The position numbers and the translations under genes were made by a program. The notes under the pieces are model-generated. The model made no database searches, was not told where the DNA came from, and saw nothing but the letters and a program-made list of their open reading frames with translations. Source: Punctularia strigosozonata HHB-11173 SS5 (Eukaryota > Basidiomycota > Agaricomycetes > Corticiales > Punctulariaceae). Taken from it: 64,000 nt of DNA. The stretch spans positions 1,475,211 through 1,539,210 of the forward strand of contig NW_006767438.1 of the NCBI RefSeq assembly GCF_000264995.1, in the 5' to 3' direction. Positions 34,189 to 46,140 of this stretch are shown here, piece by piece (position 1 is the first letter of the stretch; every line of letters starts with the position of its first letter).

Positions 34189-35938
34189 TCAAACCTGTTG
34201 CTTCTCTTTCGCCGCTTTCTCGAGCATGAGACGCAGTCTGAGCTGGTACATACCCGCCCTCGCCCGCTCTCTCTCCTCGTCGTCCCAACGCGTAAGCTGC
34301 TGATCCAGCCACGGCTTCGCGCTGATCACCCGCCGACGCGTCACCTTCGCGTGCTCGATCTCGTCCCCATTCTGCGCGAGGAGGTGATACGCCGCGGCGA
34401 TCGGCGCCGCATCCGGTGCCGCCTTCTTCAGCGCCTCCGGGTCCCCCGCATCGCGAGCCTTCAGCCACCTCTCCCGCTGCGCAGCTTGGACGGAAGGCAG
34501 CTGATCGCGTCGGTTCTTGATCAACTCGATGCGCTCGCGCTCCTCCGCTAGCCGCGCCTCGAGGCCCTCAGGGATGGAGTACGAACCGTCCCAGACGCTG
34601 CGTACGAGCCAACCCATGAGGTCCGCGAGCGGGAAGGGCGTGAAGCTGACGGGCAGGCCGATGAACGCGAGCGTCGGGTTACGAGCCAGAATGCTGTGCG
34701 CCCACAGGCCTTTGATACGTGGCGGCCAATCTTCCTCGGATAAGGGTGGTACCGGCTCGCCGATCGGGGGAGGCGCGGGTGAGATAGGCTCGTGCGACGG
34801 ACCCGCGCCGTCGTTCTGGAGTACGTGAACCCAGGGTATACGCCCGATGTGGTACCCAGTGCCGAGGAGGACGTAGTCGACGTTCTCGATCACGCTGTCG
34901 TCGTCCAGCACGAGGTCGAGCCGGTCCGCGGTCGGCATCTCGTACCGTTTGATGACGGGGACGTCCTTGATCCGTTCGTCCGGAAGGGACACGAACATGT
35001 GCGACTGCGCCGTCCGGATCGAGCGGTACACGGGCTCGTCTTGACCCAGGACGCGCTGGGCGGCGATGTGCGCCGCGGCTTCGTTGGCGCTGTTGCCGTT
35101 GCCGACGACGACGACGCGTTTGTGCGCGTACGGGGCAGGGCCGCGGTACCAGCGGGTGTGGTGCACGCGTCCGGCCTTGGCGGCTTCTTTGATACCGGGA
35201 ACGGGGGGATATACCGGCCAGTCATACCAGCCGGTCGCGACCACAACCTGGAGGCATGAAAAGCGTTGAGTGATCGGAGGGTTTCGAAGGTTTATATATG
35301 CTCGTACCGCGTCCCAGTGCGATTCGACGACCTCACCACCGCGATTCCAGTCTCGGTAATTCACGCGCCACCCTCCAGGCTTGTTAGTCTCTGTCGGCGG
35401 GAGCTCCCACACCCCCTGCACCTCGATGTTACACCGGATGTGCGGGCGCAGCGGCTTTGCGAAACTTGCAAGGTACTCGTGCGTCTCCAGGAGCGAGGGG
35501 AAGGTCTCTCCCTCTGCAAGCGGAGGGAACGGGTGGCCTGAGTAGGTGAGGAAACGCGGGAGGACGTTGCCGCGGAGGTTGGTGTAGGCAGGAGAGGGCC
35601 AGTACAAGGCGTCGGTGGAAGGTGAGCGGATAGGCCAGACACCGTCCGAATGACCTGCTGGAAGCGACTGTTCGATGTCTGCGACGCCGGGATCCAGGTA
35701 CCTGCACTGTTCGTCAGAACATCGCTGCTGAATGGAGCTGGGGTGGACTTCGAGTGAGAACTGACCATACCCCGCCGACATCTTTTCGCCGCTCGAACAA
35801 CAATACTTCATCAAAAGGACCCTTCTCAGACCCTGGTTCGGCTTGAACCAGAGATCGAAGGGCCGCTAGACCCGTAGCACCTCCGCCGATAACCACGACC
35901 TTGTTCGGCTTTGTCTGTGGTAACGCCGTCCTCGGCAT
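34189..35938 (-). CDS. FAD-dependent (flavin-containing) monooxygenase
   Basis: NADPH- and O2-dependent flavoprotein oxygenating a soft nucleophile or ketone; the substrate is unknown. Three exons (35938-35766, 35701-35308, 35247-34189) have introns of 64 and 60 nt and give about 540 residues. The FAD site KVVVIGGGATGLAALRSL (residue 12 on) is followed by LFERRKDVGGVWYLDPG, where intron 1 splits the Trp codon. FMO landmarks are VVVATGWYDWPVYP (FATGY-like) and the NADPH site RVVVVGNGNSANEAA. A long helical C-terminus (EERERIELIKNRRDQL) ends QQV. An in-frame ATG at 35962 is an alternative start; I prefer 35938 because it places the FAD motif at the usual distance. No signal peptide is seen. Confidence 0.88.
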
Positions 35939-35962
35939 CGTCGAACGACCAGTACAGTTCAA

Positions 35963-36994
35963 GCAGATGAGGAGTCGATTCTAACGCGATCTGCTCTGAT
36001 GAGAGCGAGATCTATATGGGCCGAGAAATCTGGCGGTGAGCGCTGGACGAGGATGAATTGCGTGCTTGTTTCGTCTCGGCGGCGTCGAGACCCGCGTGCA
36101 TTCTCGTGGATAGCATGGTGGTGTGAGATAGTGTGCACAAGTCGGGCTTCACATCCATGGACTTGGTGAAGACACTCCGTTGAGACACGAAAGTGAAGCA
36201 CCCAGAGAGGAGATGTGCGCCGCAGGCTAGCAATATGAAGTGAACCAGTCAGTCGCATAAATGGATGAACCGAACGCGCGACTCGGCGCAAGTCCCGGGT
36301 CCGGCGACTCGCGAGATACGCTGAGACACGCGAGGTTTCAAATATCCACCACCGTACACCCTTCCTACCAGGCACTTGGATGAAATCAACCCAGACTTGG
36401 TAAAGCTATCCGTATACGAACCTCAAGGGCCAGCAACCCCTCACTTGGGATCCCCTACGCGCGTTCAACTTATCAGTACATAAAGGTGAACTATGCTCTC
36501 CTTCGATCTGAACATTTTCACTGGGACACTGCTCCCGGACAAGCGCCTGAGCATGTTGCTTTGCTTGTCACGACGTATCCTACCCTAGTGAGTGCAATGC
36601 AGCAGTAGGCGTCAACACACGATAAATGACGGAGTGTTCGGGACATATATAAATAAAACTATACGGCCACACTTATCGAATGCCCTCTGTTTTGAAAGCG
36701 CTGTGAATAGAGTTCAACATCGGTCACAGCTGGCGACTTGAACCAGTGGACGCGTGTGCGGCCTGCCCCAGGTGCAGTCCCGTCTCAAGGTCAAACGATG
36801 TCACCTCACCGGTCGGCGCGAGGCGTCCTTATCATGCTCCGGTGGGATATTCGAACGAGGGTATGTGTGCGACGCAATGCGTGGAAGGCAAGGCAAAACT
36901 TCAGACAAAGACCACCCCCATCTTCGCTGCCATCTAGCCTGGCTTTCCCGTCACCTACTCATTCGAGTGGACCCTCCGACTAAGTATGCAAACA
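35963..36994. other. Intergenic, with a doubtful zinc-cluster relic
   Basis: Upstream region of the monooxygenase gene. Around 36745-36815 the plus strand can be read in pieces as CAAC...RLKVK, reminiscent of a Zn2Cys6 transcription-factor domain, but the frame does not hold and nothing supports it. TATA-like sequence (catatataaataaaac) occurs near 36645-36660. Confidence 0.3.
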
Positions 36995-38140
36995 CGATCG
37001 AGGATCCGACCGGAAGCCAGCTTGACTATGTGATCAGCGGTCCAAGACGGTCCTTGTTCTGGAATCCGGCGAGGCCAACCTGAACGACCCCAACATTTGT
37101 ATGTATTCGTTCTAGCATCCCGCGGATGCTTCTCATATTCGACTCTTCGCCTGACCACAGTGCGTCCCGCATCCTTTAGAAGCCATTTTAGCAAAACTGC
37201 TTACGTCTGAGCTCACAAAACGGCAAGCTGTCCCGATTGTGGGGGTATAGTCCCTGGTTCACTGACTGAGAGCATTAGGTCGAGCAGAAGTTCTGCGAAG
37301 CACATTCGTACATCTGGAACCGGTACGACTCTCGGCCTCGTCAGCTAACCCGTAGTGATATTCTCTGTGCACAGCGGGAAAGGTCTCGGCGGTAGTTCTG
37401 GGATTAACTTCATGTTCGTTCATTACTTCCACCAGTCATTCTTGATTTCAGGACCTGGACGAGACCTCCAGCTTCCGATATAGATGGCGAGTCTCTTATG
37501 CCCATTACATAATAATCCGTTGACAGTCCTCGGAACGCAGACCTTCAACGACTCGGTAACCTTGGATGGAACTAGCTCAACTGAGAAAAATACGTTGCGC
37601 GTACTGAGAGGCGAGCCATATACAACTTCCTATCTAATAAAGTAACGCTCTTAATCCGAATAGCTTCGTATATCCTGATCCGGAGAAGCGGAAAACTCAC
37701 AGCATCGAGCTTGGTTCATGGAAGGGTGGCTCAGGTGACTTATCCAGGACCATGACGACGTTCATCGATCTGATTCATCATCAGGCCCGCTTCTTACGGC
37801 ATTTCCAGGAAACATCCTTGCCGCAGAGTTGGACTTCCAACGGGCTCGTCATATCAATGCCCCCATTTCCTGTGTCTTTCCTCAACTAGTGTTATAGACC
37901 TTAATCAATTGCGGTATTCCTGTCGCGCCGGACCCGGTGAGTCAGACGTTCATAACTTCCCTGCAGTAGCTGAAGCGCGGAACGAACACAAGCTTGCTGG
38001 AAATGTTAGTTTCTGTACTCAGGAATTGTAGTCACTGTTGACAATCACGTATGTCGCAGCCCGGTGGTGTGTACTTGGCACCCAACACAGTAGACCCGAA
38101 AACGCACACTTACACATATGCTCCTTCAATCAACCTCTTG
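36995..38140 (+). pseudogene. Decayed, truncated second copy of the GMC oxidoreductase
   Basis: Segments line up in order with the GMC gene at 27582: LDYVISG and VLVLESGEANLNDPNI (37020-37100, with the FAD GGGTAG stretch lost), GKGLGGSSGINFM (37377-37412), PPASDID (37465-37490), EKRKTHS...WKGGSG (37685-37735), GPLLTAFPGNILAAELDFQR (37785-37842), TLINCGIPVAPDP (37898-37937), and GGVYLAPNTVDPKTHTYTY (38062-38120). Intron positions are shared, so it arose by DNA duplication. The stretch matching NPGWNWDNYDKY is out of frame (37545-37600). Similarity stops near 38140, so the second half including the catalytic histidine is absent. It abuts DUF6534 gene B, as the intact GMC gene lies near gene A. 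Confidence 0.85.
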
Positions 38141-38235
38141 GCAACGTCTACTATATATAGTACGTTCAGCATCAACCCGTGGCTTAGCATAAAGAGAGTA
38201 GAGTCGAAAATCTGAGCGCCGGAAGCGATGGACTA

Positions 38236-39919
38236 TCATGATTTGGACTGCTCTGGGAAGTTATTGTTCCATGCTGTTTCGGCACTCGGATGGATGATGT
38301 CCAGCCCTATGACCCGGCTATGACTCTTGCGACGTTTCCCCCTCGAATTCATCCTATAATTCAAGAGACAGATGTGAGAAGTACAGCGAAGAGGGGTGAG
38401 AAGAGGACCGACATTGCAAGGTAGCTGTTCAAGTACAATTTGGTATAGCATACTTCGAGGGCGAGGAACAAGAGACTCTGTGGTTTGACGACAAACTACA
38501 GGAAGTTGAGATGGGTGTTCGACAGAACATGGAGGGTTAAGTTCACCAAAATGATGACCAAAACTGCGGTCACGCTAAGGAGTGATCAATCGGTTGCTTG
38601 GATCATAGAGAAGTGGCACAATATAATTAATACCTGGTGAGAGCACCTGTTCCTAACACCCATATAATTATGTTATCAACCACAGAGCGCGATCTGGCGC
38701 TTTCAATGACATCCAAAATTGTGAGTGAACGGTTTACTCACGAAGCGAAATCTGGACTGGATTTGTAGAGATAATAAGATGTAGCAATTGCCACAGTACT
38801 GTCTGTGACTATCGCTCCCGATAGCGGTAAATAGACATTAGTTGTCTGAGAGAGCGCTCAGCCCAGTAATGTCGTGCGTGCAAGTTCTTTGCAACATACG
38901 CCCTCGAGTTGCACTTGCGTCAAGGTCTTCATCTTGACTCTGTTCTCATTTCAGAACAACCGTAGGTCTCCGATAGGGAGAAAACAATTCACGTCTGAAT
39001 GCCATTCACTGCACAAGTGTTATTGATATGATGACTCATACAATGGTAAGATAACTCACTCAAGGCACTAGCTGTGGGTATGCCTCAAAAATTCAGGGAC
39101 TAGTGACAAGATTCACACGTTTATAAGCGCACCCCACCCCACTACGGCTGCAACAGTCTTTCTTGCAGGTCAGACTATGCAGAGCGACGATGTTTTAGGC
39201 GAACTTACCACCAGAACAGGCATAAACCTTCTCTCCTTGGAAACTGTTGCCGGAAAACGCATAATGTTCAGTTGACATCTGAACCGTGACTACACAATGC
39301 TTACATTTCCATAGCCTTACACAATACATCTGCGACACATATTTTAGTAGCCCAGTAATATGGTGTTGGATTAACATACACTTACAGTCTGTACAGAAGA
39401 TATGAGGTCGCTTAGCAGCACCGAAATCTTTGAATTTCAATGTTAAGCTGAAACAAGATCACTGTAGCGTCCCGTTTCACATACTTTGAAGCTCCTGAGG
39501 TCTTTGAGCATATCTCTATTGTATACATTAAAGAATCATTCACCATATCGGGTTCAGGATGGTGAGTAAGTTCGCGCTGTTGTCGAACGTCGTGTGGTAG
39601 AGACCATGAAGATTGAGGGCAAATGTGAGTACGTCGAGGACGCCTGTGGTAGCGACCTAGAGACGTTATTGAAACTTAGATCAGTCGAGCAGAGATGTTA
39701 GGAATGTGAAGCAGACAAACAGCCGCCTTGGTCTGCAACGTGTCTTGGGGGAACCTTTTATAGAATATGTACCTGTAATTGCGGAAAGTCAATGCGCATT
39801 TAGTATTATCACATTGAAGCGGTTACAAACATTTGGAGACACATGATCCCTAATAGTACGCCGGAGAGGGAGACTCCGATAAAAAGCACGCCATAGGTGT
39901 CTGCGAGGAGTGACGCCAT
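38236..39919 (-). CDS. DUF6534-type seven-helix membrane protein, gene B
   Basis: ATG 39919 starts MASLLADTYGVLFIGVSLSGVLLG, the family's usual N-terminus and first helix. Later exons give YIFYKRFPQDTLQTK, VATTGVLDVLTFALNLHGLYH, LLKYVSQMYCVRLWK, VYLPLSGAIVTDSTVAIATS then YYLYKSSPDFAS, SRSVVDNIIIWVLGTGALT and VTAVLVIILVNLTLH. The signature end LFLALEVCYTKLYLNSYLAM is joined to MNSRGKRRKSHSR by an intron at the same place as in genes C and D. The stop TGA is at 38236-38238. The middle exons around 39400-39550 are less certain. The gene reads as intact and is closest in layout to genes C and D. Function unknown. Confidence 0.72.
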
Positions 39920-41398
39920 TGCGAGGACGGGGGATGGTGAGGACGTACCCTATATCAAATACTTATGGCGTTCATAAATCGCAGGTATGTAAGGTGTTGA
40001 CTGTGGAAGACATCCCCTGGATCAATTGCGACCAGATCAATCATACAGGGCGCTTCGTAAGGGGTGGCAGTCCAAGATATCGATCACCTGTGTTGTCCAG
40101 AAGGCCCATCCACATACCTGAAGTTGCGATTGCGAGTTATTCTTGGATTCGGAATGTCTCCGCCCTATTCCCATCATCACAAACCCGTGTATAAGTAGGC
40201 AAAGCAGTGCCTGCTGCTGAATGGAAGATGATCGAACTACCCGATCTTATGGATATGCCCAAATGAGAGCCATAAGTCCGACGTCGTATTCTCCGGATAG
40301 CGGCTTAGTATAGTTTGCACGTATATATATCTCAGAACGTAGGGGATGGTCATAGCGCCTCATGATCCGTGATGGGTCCGAGTATGATACTTACGGATGG
40401 AAACTATTGTCGCGGCGCCCTTCGCCTACTACGGCAATACGCTCTTTTGAAGGTGTCTGTCACACCGACGTTCTATCATGAGCCTGATGTCCTGCATGTC
40501 ATATTTCCCGCTCTAGTCATATCTTGCGCCATAGTACGCTGCGATCGAGGCTCCTACCTTCAAGTTCCTATATATCGAGTACTGAACAGCTATTTCGAAG
40601 TTGATGTCACTTGCATCCGCTTCCGAGACTCCTTTACCAGCGTGTAAAGGATTGTTTCAGCCGAACCTGCCGGATCCGTGACGGTGTCATCGAGGAAGGC
40701 CAACTCACGACGTGCAGTTCAAAGGCATATCAGCGGCATTGTTCATGATCAGCAGCGGGATTCTTGGATGATTTGTCCTGCGTACGCACCAATGTATATA
40801 TATTTGCGTGTGTATCACCTCTTGCATCTCTTGATGACATGATAACGACAACTGTTATATGAAATGAGGAAAATCAGAGTGTATCGTGCACCAAGGATGT
40901 CAACGGCCTGTAATGCCGCTGCGCAGCGGCTGCACTCGCGATCGTCTTCGATGGCAGACCGTGGAATCACCGCAATTCCCAGCTAAGTAGATCGTGTTCG
41001 CATGTGCCCATGCACGAGATATGTACGTACTGCGTTGTGGGGCTTGGATGCGGGGACTCCGCTCTTTGTGCGCGGTGGAGGCTGGAGTATTATTGGACTT
41101 TAACGTGTCGCCTACTCGAATCTGGAGGGTTGAGCCATGTGATAATAGAAAAGAGAGTACCACTGTAAGTACGGAGGGACTTGACGACGCACAGCATTGA
41201 ACAGTGGCGCGATATCATGAGGGCTCGCCCATCAGCGCTGAACGAGGGGGCTACTCGATAAACACTTCTTGGCATGTCATAATCGCTGTCATGAAACTCG
41301 TGCCGTCTCCTCTCGGCTCCCGCAATGATACACCGCGTGGACGATACGGCTCCGCGCCCTGACGCCCCTGTCGCTTTGTCCATTGTCCAACTGCGACG
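39920..41398. other. Intergenic, plus duplicated promoter of the amidohydrolase
   Basis: Nothing recognised from 39920 to about 41260. From about 41285 to 41398 the sequence matches the region just above the full-length amidohydrolase (46025-46140), sharing CGTGCCG, CTCCTCTCGGC, CACCGCGTGGA and CGACGATGGGGACCCA. The tandem duplication therefore included the promoter-proximal region. Confidence 0.55.
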
Positions 41399-43440
41399 AT
41401 GGGGACCCAAGAAATCCTTCCCGAGCCTTACGCTGGCGCAACCTCACAGCCGTCTTTTCTCGAGGGGGGACACTCTGCCTTGCGCTCGCCGGCATCATCT
41501 TCTTATTCAATCTCTTTGCGCCGATTTCATTATGGAACAATTTCGGAAGAGGAGGTGACGCTGCCGCGAGGATGCAGCGGCTTCCGATCCGCGCGACGGA
41601 GATCTTGGCGCGCTGTGCTGCGACGAAGGTAAAGGCGGGGATGAGCGAGGTTGAGTTGGACGTGTTTTGGAAAAGGGAGGAAAGCGAGCGATGGGATGGG
41701 GGAAACGCGACGCTCATCCGGAACGCGACCATCTGGACAGGTATGTCGCATCCTCATTCAGACTTGCGTCTGCGGAATGTTCGGATCCTGATTTTTCTCG
41801 TACGCTAGGTGCGCAAGCTGGCGCGGAAGTCCTCTACGGCGACCTGCTCCTTTTGAAGGGGGTCGTCAAAGGTGTCGGGCACATCCCCCGCTCCAAGCTC
41901 ACGCAGTTCAACCTACCTCCGGCCCTCGCAGCACAATATGCCCTCGAACAAGCCTACTCTAAGTTCAAGGAGAACCTTACGATTGTCGATGCCAGAGGAC
42001 GATGGCTCACACCTGGTCTCGGTACGCCCTTCTTTGCACCTCCTTATCCCAAGTGCTCGCTAACCCTGGAGCTAGTCGACCTGCACTCACATATCGGCCT
42101 GTCGTCCGCCCCTAGCCTCGCCGGCGCCGAGGACGTCAACTCACCCAACGGACCAGTGCTACCCTTCCTGAGGTCGATTGACGCGCTCAACACGCACGAC
42201 GATTCGCGTGTGCTTGCGCTCGTGGGCGGCGTGACCTCCGCGCTCGTCCTCCCTGGCTCAGGCAACGCCATCGCCGGCCAGGCCGTCGTTGTTAAGTGGC
42301 GCAAGCGCCGTGGATTCGGCCCCGGCGCGATGGTCGTTGAGCCGTCGCCCGAGCTGCACATCTCCGGCTCGGCTGCGGAGTACTACACGAACAGCACACC
42401 GTGGAGGTACCTCAAGTACGCATGCAGCGCATCTTATCGTAGCATCGGATTGACTGATATGCGCGTGTTAGGCAGGCGTGCGGCGAGATTTTGCGTCAGT
42501 ATGGCACGCGGATGGACTCGGCTTGGTCGTATCGAGCGGCGTACGAAGAGGCTCGCAAGATAAAGCGAGCCCAGGACGAATACTGTGCCACCGCTGAGGC
42601 GGGGCTGTGGAGTGCGATTGAGGGCAAGGAGTTCCCGGAGAATCTGCAGTGGGAAATGCTCGTCGACGTGCTGCGCGGGCGGGTGAAGGTGAACAACCAC
42701 TGTTACGAAGCTGGTAAGTGATGCATGGCGTGTCCGCGAGCCTCTCGTTAATATCGTCTGCATCGGTACAACAGTCGACCTCGACGATCTCGTCCGGGTA
42801 CGTTGCTTATGCTCTGTACTGTTGTGTAGATGAGGCTTACAAGCATCACAATAGTTGACGAATGAATTCAAATTCCCGCTCGCGGCGATCCACCACGCGT
42901 CCGAGGCATGGCTCGTCCCCGACCTGCTCAAGCAGACGTAGGTTCCTCAGCGCCTCCAATGACTTCGTCCCAATTACACTGACTAACGTATCCGCGCGGC
43001 AGGTATGGGGGCCCATCCGCGGTAGCGATGTTTGCTACCACCCATCGGTACAAGCGCGAGAGCTTTCGCGGTTCGGAGTTCGCGCCCCGCGTGCTGGCCG
43101 ACCACGGGATCGCCGTCGTTATGAAGGTGGATTTCGGGCCATCTCCCCATGTCCTCCGTATGACTGAACCTCGTCGTCGCAGTCCGACCATCCGATCGTC
43201 AACTGCCGCTACCTTGTGCACGAGGCGCAGCAGGCGCACCACTTCGGCCTCGCGCCGGATCTCGCGCTCGCGAGCGTTACCTCTACGTCCGCCGCCGCCG
43301 CCGGCCTCTCGCACCGTCTCGGTGTGCTTCGCGAGGGTGCCGATGCGGATGCAGTCCTATGGGACGCCCACCCGCTGCAGATTGGCGCTGTACCTCTGGG
43401 GGTGTCCCACTTCTATGTTCCAGGCTTTAAAGAGAAGTAG
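41399..43440 (+). pseudogene. Truncated amidohydrolase paralogue (CE9/imidazolonepropionase-like)
   Basis: Close relative of the gene at 46141, with the same exon order and introns. MGTQEILPEP begins at 41399, but the next strip (RWRNLTAVFSRGG, membrane segment TLCLALAGIIFLFNLFA) is in the frame that opens at 41383, so the original start appears shifted unless translation uses the ATG at 41383 (MSNCDDG). Then come HIPRSKLTQFNLPPALA, WLTPGL/VDLHSHIG (metal-binding HxH), GPVLPFLRSIDALNTHDD, GQAVVVKWRKR, HHASEAWLVPDLLKQT, HRYKRESFRGSEFAPRVLAD, SDHPIVNCRYLVHEAQQ and EGADADAVLWDAHPLQIGAVPLGV. It then departs into unrelated sequence and stops at 43440. About 450 C-terminal residues of the full paralogue are missing. 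Confidence 0.8.
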
Positions 43441-43551
43441 ATGCTTTCAGGGATATGATGGAACTGGACCGTGAACTGCTTGTGCCGCCGGGGGCATCGG
43501 GGACGTAGGTCACGGGTATAATAAAGATAAAAAGGAAAAAGAGAGACGAAC

Positions 43552-45740
43552 CTAAGCCATGTCGGCGAGGAACTCTGGAAGGTTGTTGAAATACAAGTCG
43601 GCCCCGGGGAACTCGGCCTTAACGAGCTCCCACACCCACTCAAAGGGAGTGCCGTAGGTGATGTCAGATCCATCTGTACCTTTGTTGGAACCGCCTGTGA
43701 GCAGGGCAACGAATTCGCCGAGGGTGGAGACGATAAGGGATCCCGAGTCACCGCCCTTGGAGAAGGTGCCCGAGTCCTGCTCGTGGGGGAGGATGGCGAT
43801 CTCGAGCGACTCGACGTTGCCGGTCGGGAAGTATTGTCGGACAAACGACATAAACTTTGTGAGTGTTCCGACGGTGGTGTTGGTGGTGAATCCACGCTTG
43901 AGAACACGACGAACGCGATCGCCTTGGAGGTTCAGGGTGGTGGGGTGGTTGATTTGGTCGGCGGTCAGGATGCCTCCGAGAGTAAGGAGACCGTTTCCAG
44001 GATACTTGAACTCTGAGGGGACGTCCACGCGCTCGTAAATCAGCGACTTCAGCTTCGCCTCGGACATCTCGGGACCTGGAAGAGAAAAGGGGAGGGAGAA
44101 GCACAGCTGAGATAAGCGACTTTAAGTGAGGATTGAATATCAACGCACCAAGGCTCAAGACGTTCCCGATCATAGACATGAACTTGTCCTTGTAGAGCTC
44201 GATGACGCAGAGGTCGCGCGTGTAGCGGTAAGGGGCGACGCCCACACCAATGGGGGGAGCCCAGCGGACGAATCCGATAACTCGGTCCTTGGCCTTGCTC
44301 CACTTCTTCTTGATATCGACGAAGAAGATTTTGAGATCGTTAATCTTGGTACGGGTTTTGACCAGCTCGCTCTCGTGCTCGTCCAGCTTCCTCTGCGACT
44401 CGACCACGTCGATTCCGTTTTCGACCCGGCCTCTAAACGTCGTAATCTTCTTGCGGAGACTCTCGGCAGCGTCGATAAGTGTGCCTATCAGAGCTTGGAT
44501 GGATGCCAAAAAGTTGTTGAACGCTAGAGAGCCCATGACCAGGACTTCCTTCTTCTGCGCGGATTCTAGCCCAGTAACAAAAGTCAGAGAAGCTCTTGAA
44601 CTCATTCAAGGTCGCAGATGTCAGAACGCACCATGGTACCGATACTCGTCGTTGTCTCCACTGAGCACGAAGAGATTATGGCGGACGGTGATGGCGTAGA
44701 GTTTGTTCCCGACGTGGAAATAAGGGCCCAGAGTGCCCTGCATTGTCGTCTTACGACCGGCGATAGGAAGACTGAGGGCAACAGAGACATTGTCAATGAC
44801 GTCCTTGAGAGAGTCACCGTCTTCGGCAGGGGGAAAAAGGGCTGGGCCGTGAGCGAGCGACAGCTTGTAGGTCGACTCCCTGAAGGCGATGTCGACGTTC
44901 TGGGTGCCGAGCGAGTTGAAGTAGGCACGGATGTCGAGGGAGGAGACATGAGCAACGCTACCGGTGAGCGTATCGGGCAAGACTGCGATCCAGATTGTTG
45001 GGTTGGTGTAATGGCGGTCTCCGTCCTCGACGGTCTGGATGCGGGGGATGTCGTCATAGTTCAGCTCTTCCTCTTCCTTCGCATCGTCGTCCTCGTCGTC
45101 CTCGTCGATCTCTCGGTCCACTGGCTTCTTCAACCAAGTAAATCGGACGAAATCGACGAGCGCTACTTTGATGTTCCTTTGGTTGAGCAGCATCACGACC
45201 TAAGAACGAAACATGAGCAATGAAACTATTGCGTAACAAGAAGGCCACGCACCTGATCCCTAACCTTATCCCACGTAACATCCGTACCAAGCTCAAAGGT
45301 ATCCGGAACCGCGACAATCCTCATGAGACGCGTGTACGCCTCAGGACCAGAAGGTGCTTCAAAAACGTCCTCGGACGTTCTGTAGATGAGCTTGGGTCCG
45401 CGTCCCTTAGGTCCCAAGCCAGCGTAGTAAAGATGGGCCTCAATTTTGGGAACGTCATACGGGCTAGGTTCGGCAATCGTGGCACTCGAGACACTATCGT
45501 CGCTAAACCAGAGGTCATCCTCAGAGTTACTGCCCTCGTCGGAGGACGAGTTGGCGAGAATAAGAGCCTTTTCATGACACTCGTTGTCAAATTCGGCCGT
45601 TTGGACGTACTCGTCGAGGTTGGGCTCGACGGCAACATCAACGTTGGAGTAAATTAGCAAAGACGAAGAGCAAACAAAAGGAAAATAAGAAGGTACTCAC
45701 GGTTTGGGTTAGATACGGTAGGATCGATACGAGCAGACAT
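43552..45740 (-). CDS. Serine-protease-like protein with GDSGS motif (trypsin-like fold)
   Basis: About 640 residues in several exons. ATG 45740 (MSARIDPTVSNPN) is followed by a GTGAGT donor; the junction to the next exon (PNLDEYVQTAEFDNE) is not fully resolved. An acidic N-terminal half (EDDEDDDAKEEEELNYDD) is followed by a probable protease core: YAITVRHNLFVL (candidate catalytic His), a helical insertion with coiled-coil character (SLRKKITTFRGRVENGIDVVESQRKLDEHE), RYTRDLCVIELYKDKF (candidate Asp) and FSKGGDSGSLIV (candidate Ser). The stop TAG is at 43552. There is no signal peptide, so it is probably cytosolic or nuclear. It lies inverted between the two amidohydrolase copies. The order His-Asp-GDSGS supports a chymotrypsin-like fold; activity is inference. 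Confidence 0.65.
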
Positions 45741-46140
45741 GATAGTTGAAGAACAGTTTTCGACTTGCGCAGGGCTTTGGTGAGCGAGTTGAGACAAGTA
45801 GTATGACATTATTTATCGCTGTAAAATAACGTTGAGTGTTCTGTGCATCGTGATCCGTGATCGCGCCTGTACACCTGCTATCCAGCGATATCGAGTACGA
45901 CGAGGGCGAGCCAACTCCAGGGCGTCGACAAACCGATGACTCGTTCATACTCATTCTTCTTCATCTCCTTGCACCACGGAACTTCAATATCAACACGCCT
46001 TTTCGCGTAAATGAACGCCCCACCATGAACGTCGTGCCGACTCCTCTCGGCACTCACGATGATATACGCATGCACCGCGTGGACCACACGACCGCACCCC
46101 TGACGCTCCTCTCGCTTTGACCGTCGTCACAAGCTCGACG
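45741..46140. promoter_or_regulatory. Divergent upstream region of protease-like and amidohydrolase genes
   Basis: 400 bp between divergently transcribed starts. The right 115 bp are conserved with the region above the truncated paralogue (41285-41398), which marks it as part of the duplicated unit. Confidence 0.5.

Noticed and set aside
36745-36815. Possible Zn2Cys6 zinc-cluster coding sequence
   Set aside because: The cysteines and RLKVK strip fall in different frames and no further transcription-factor sequence follows.
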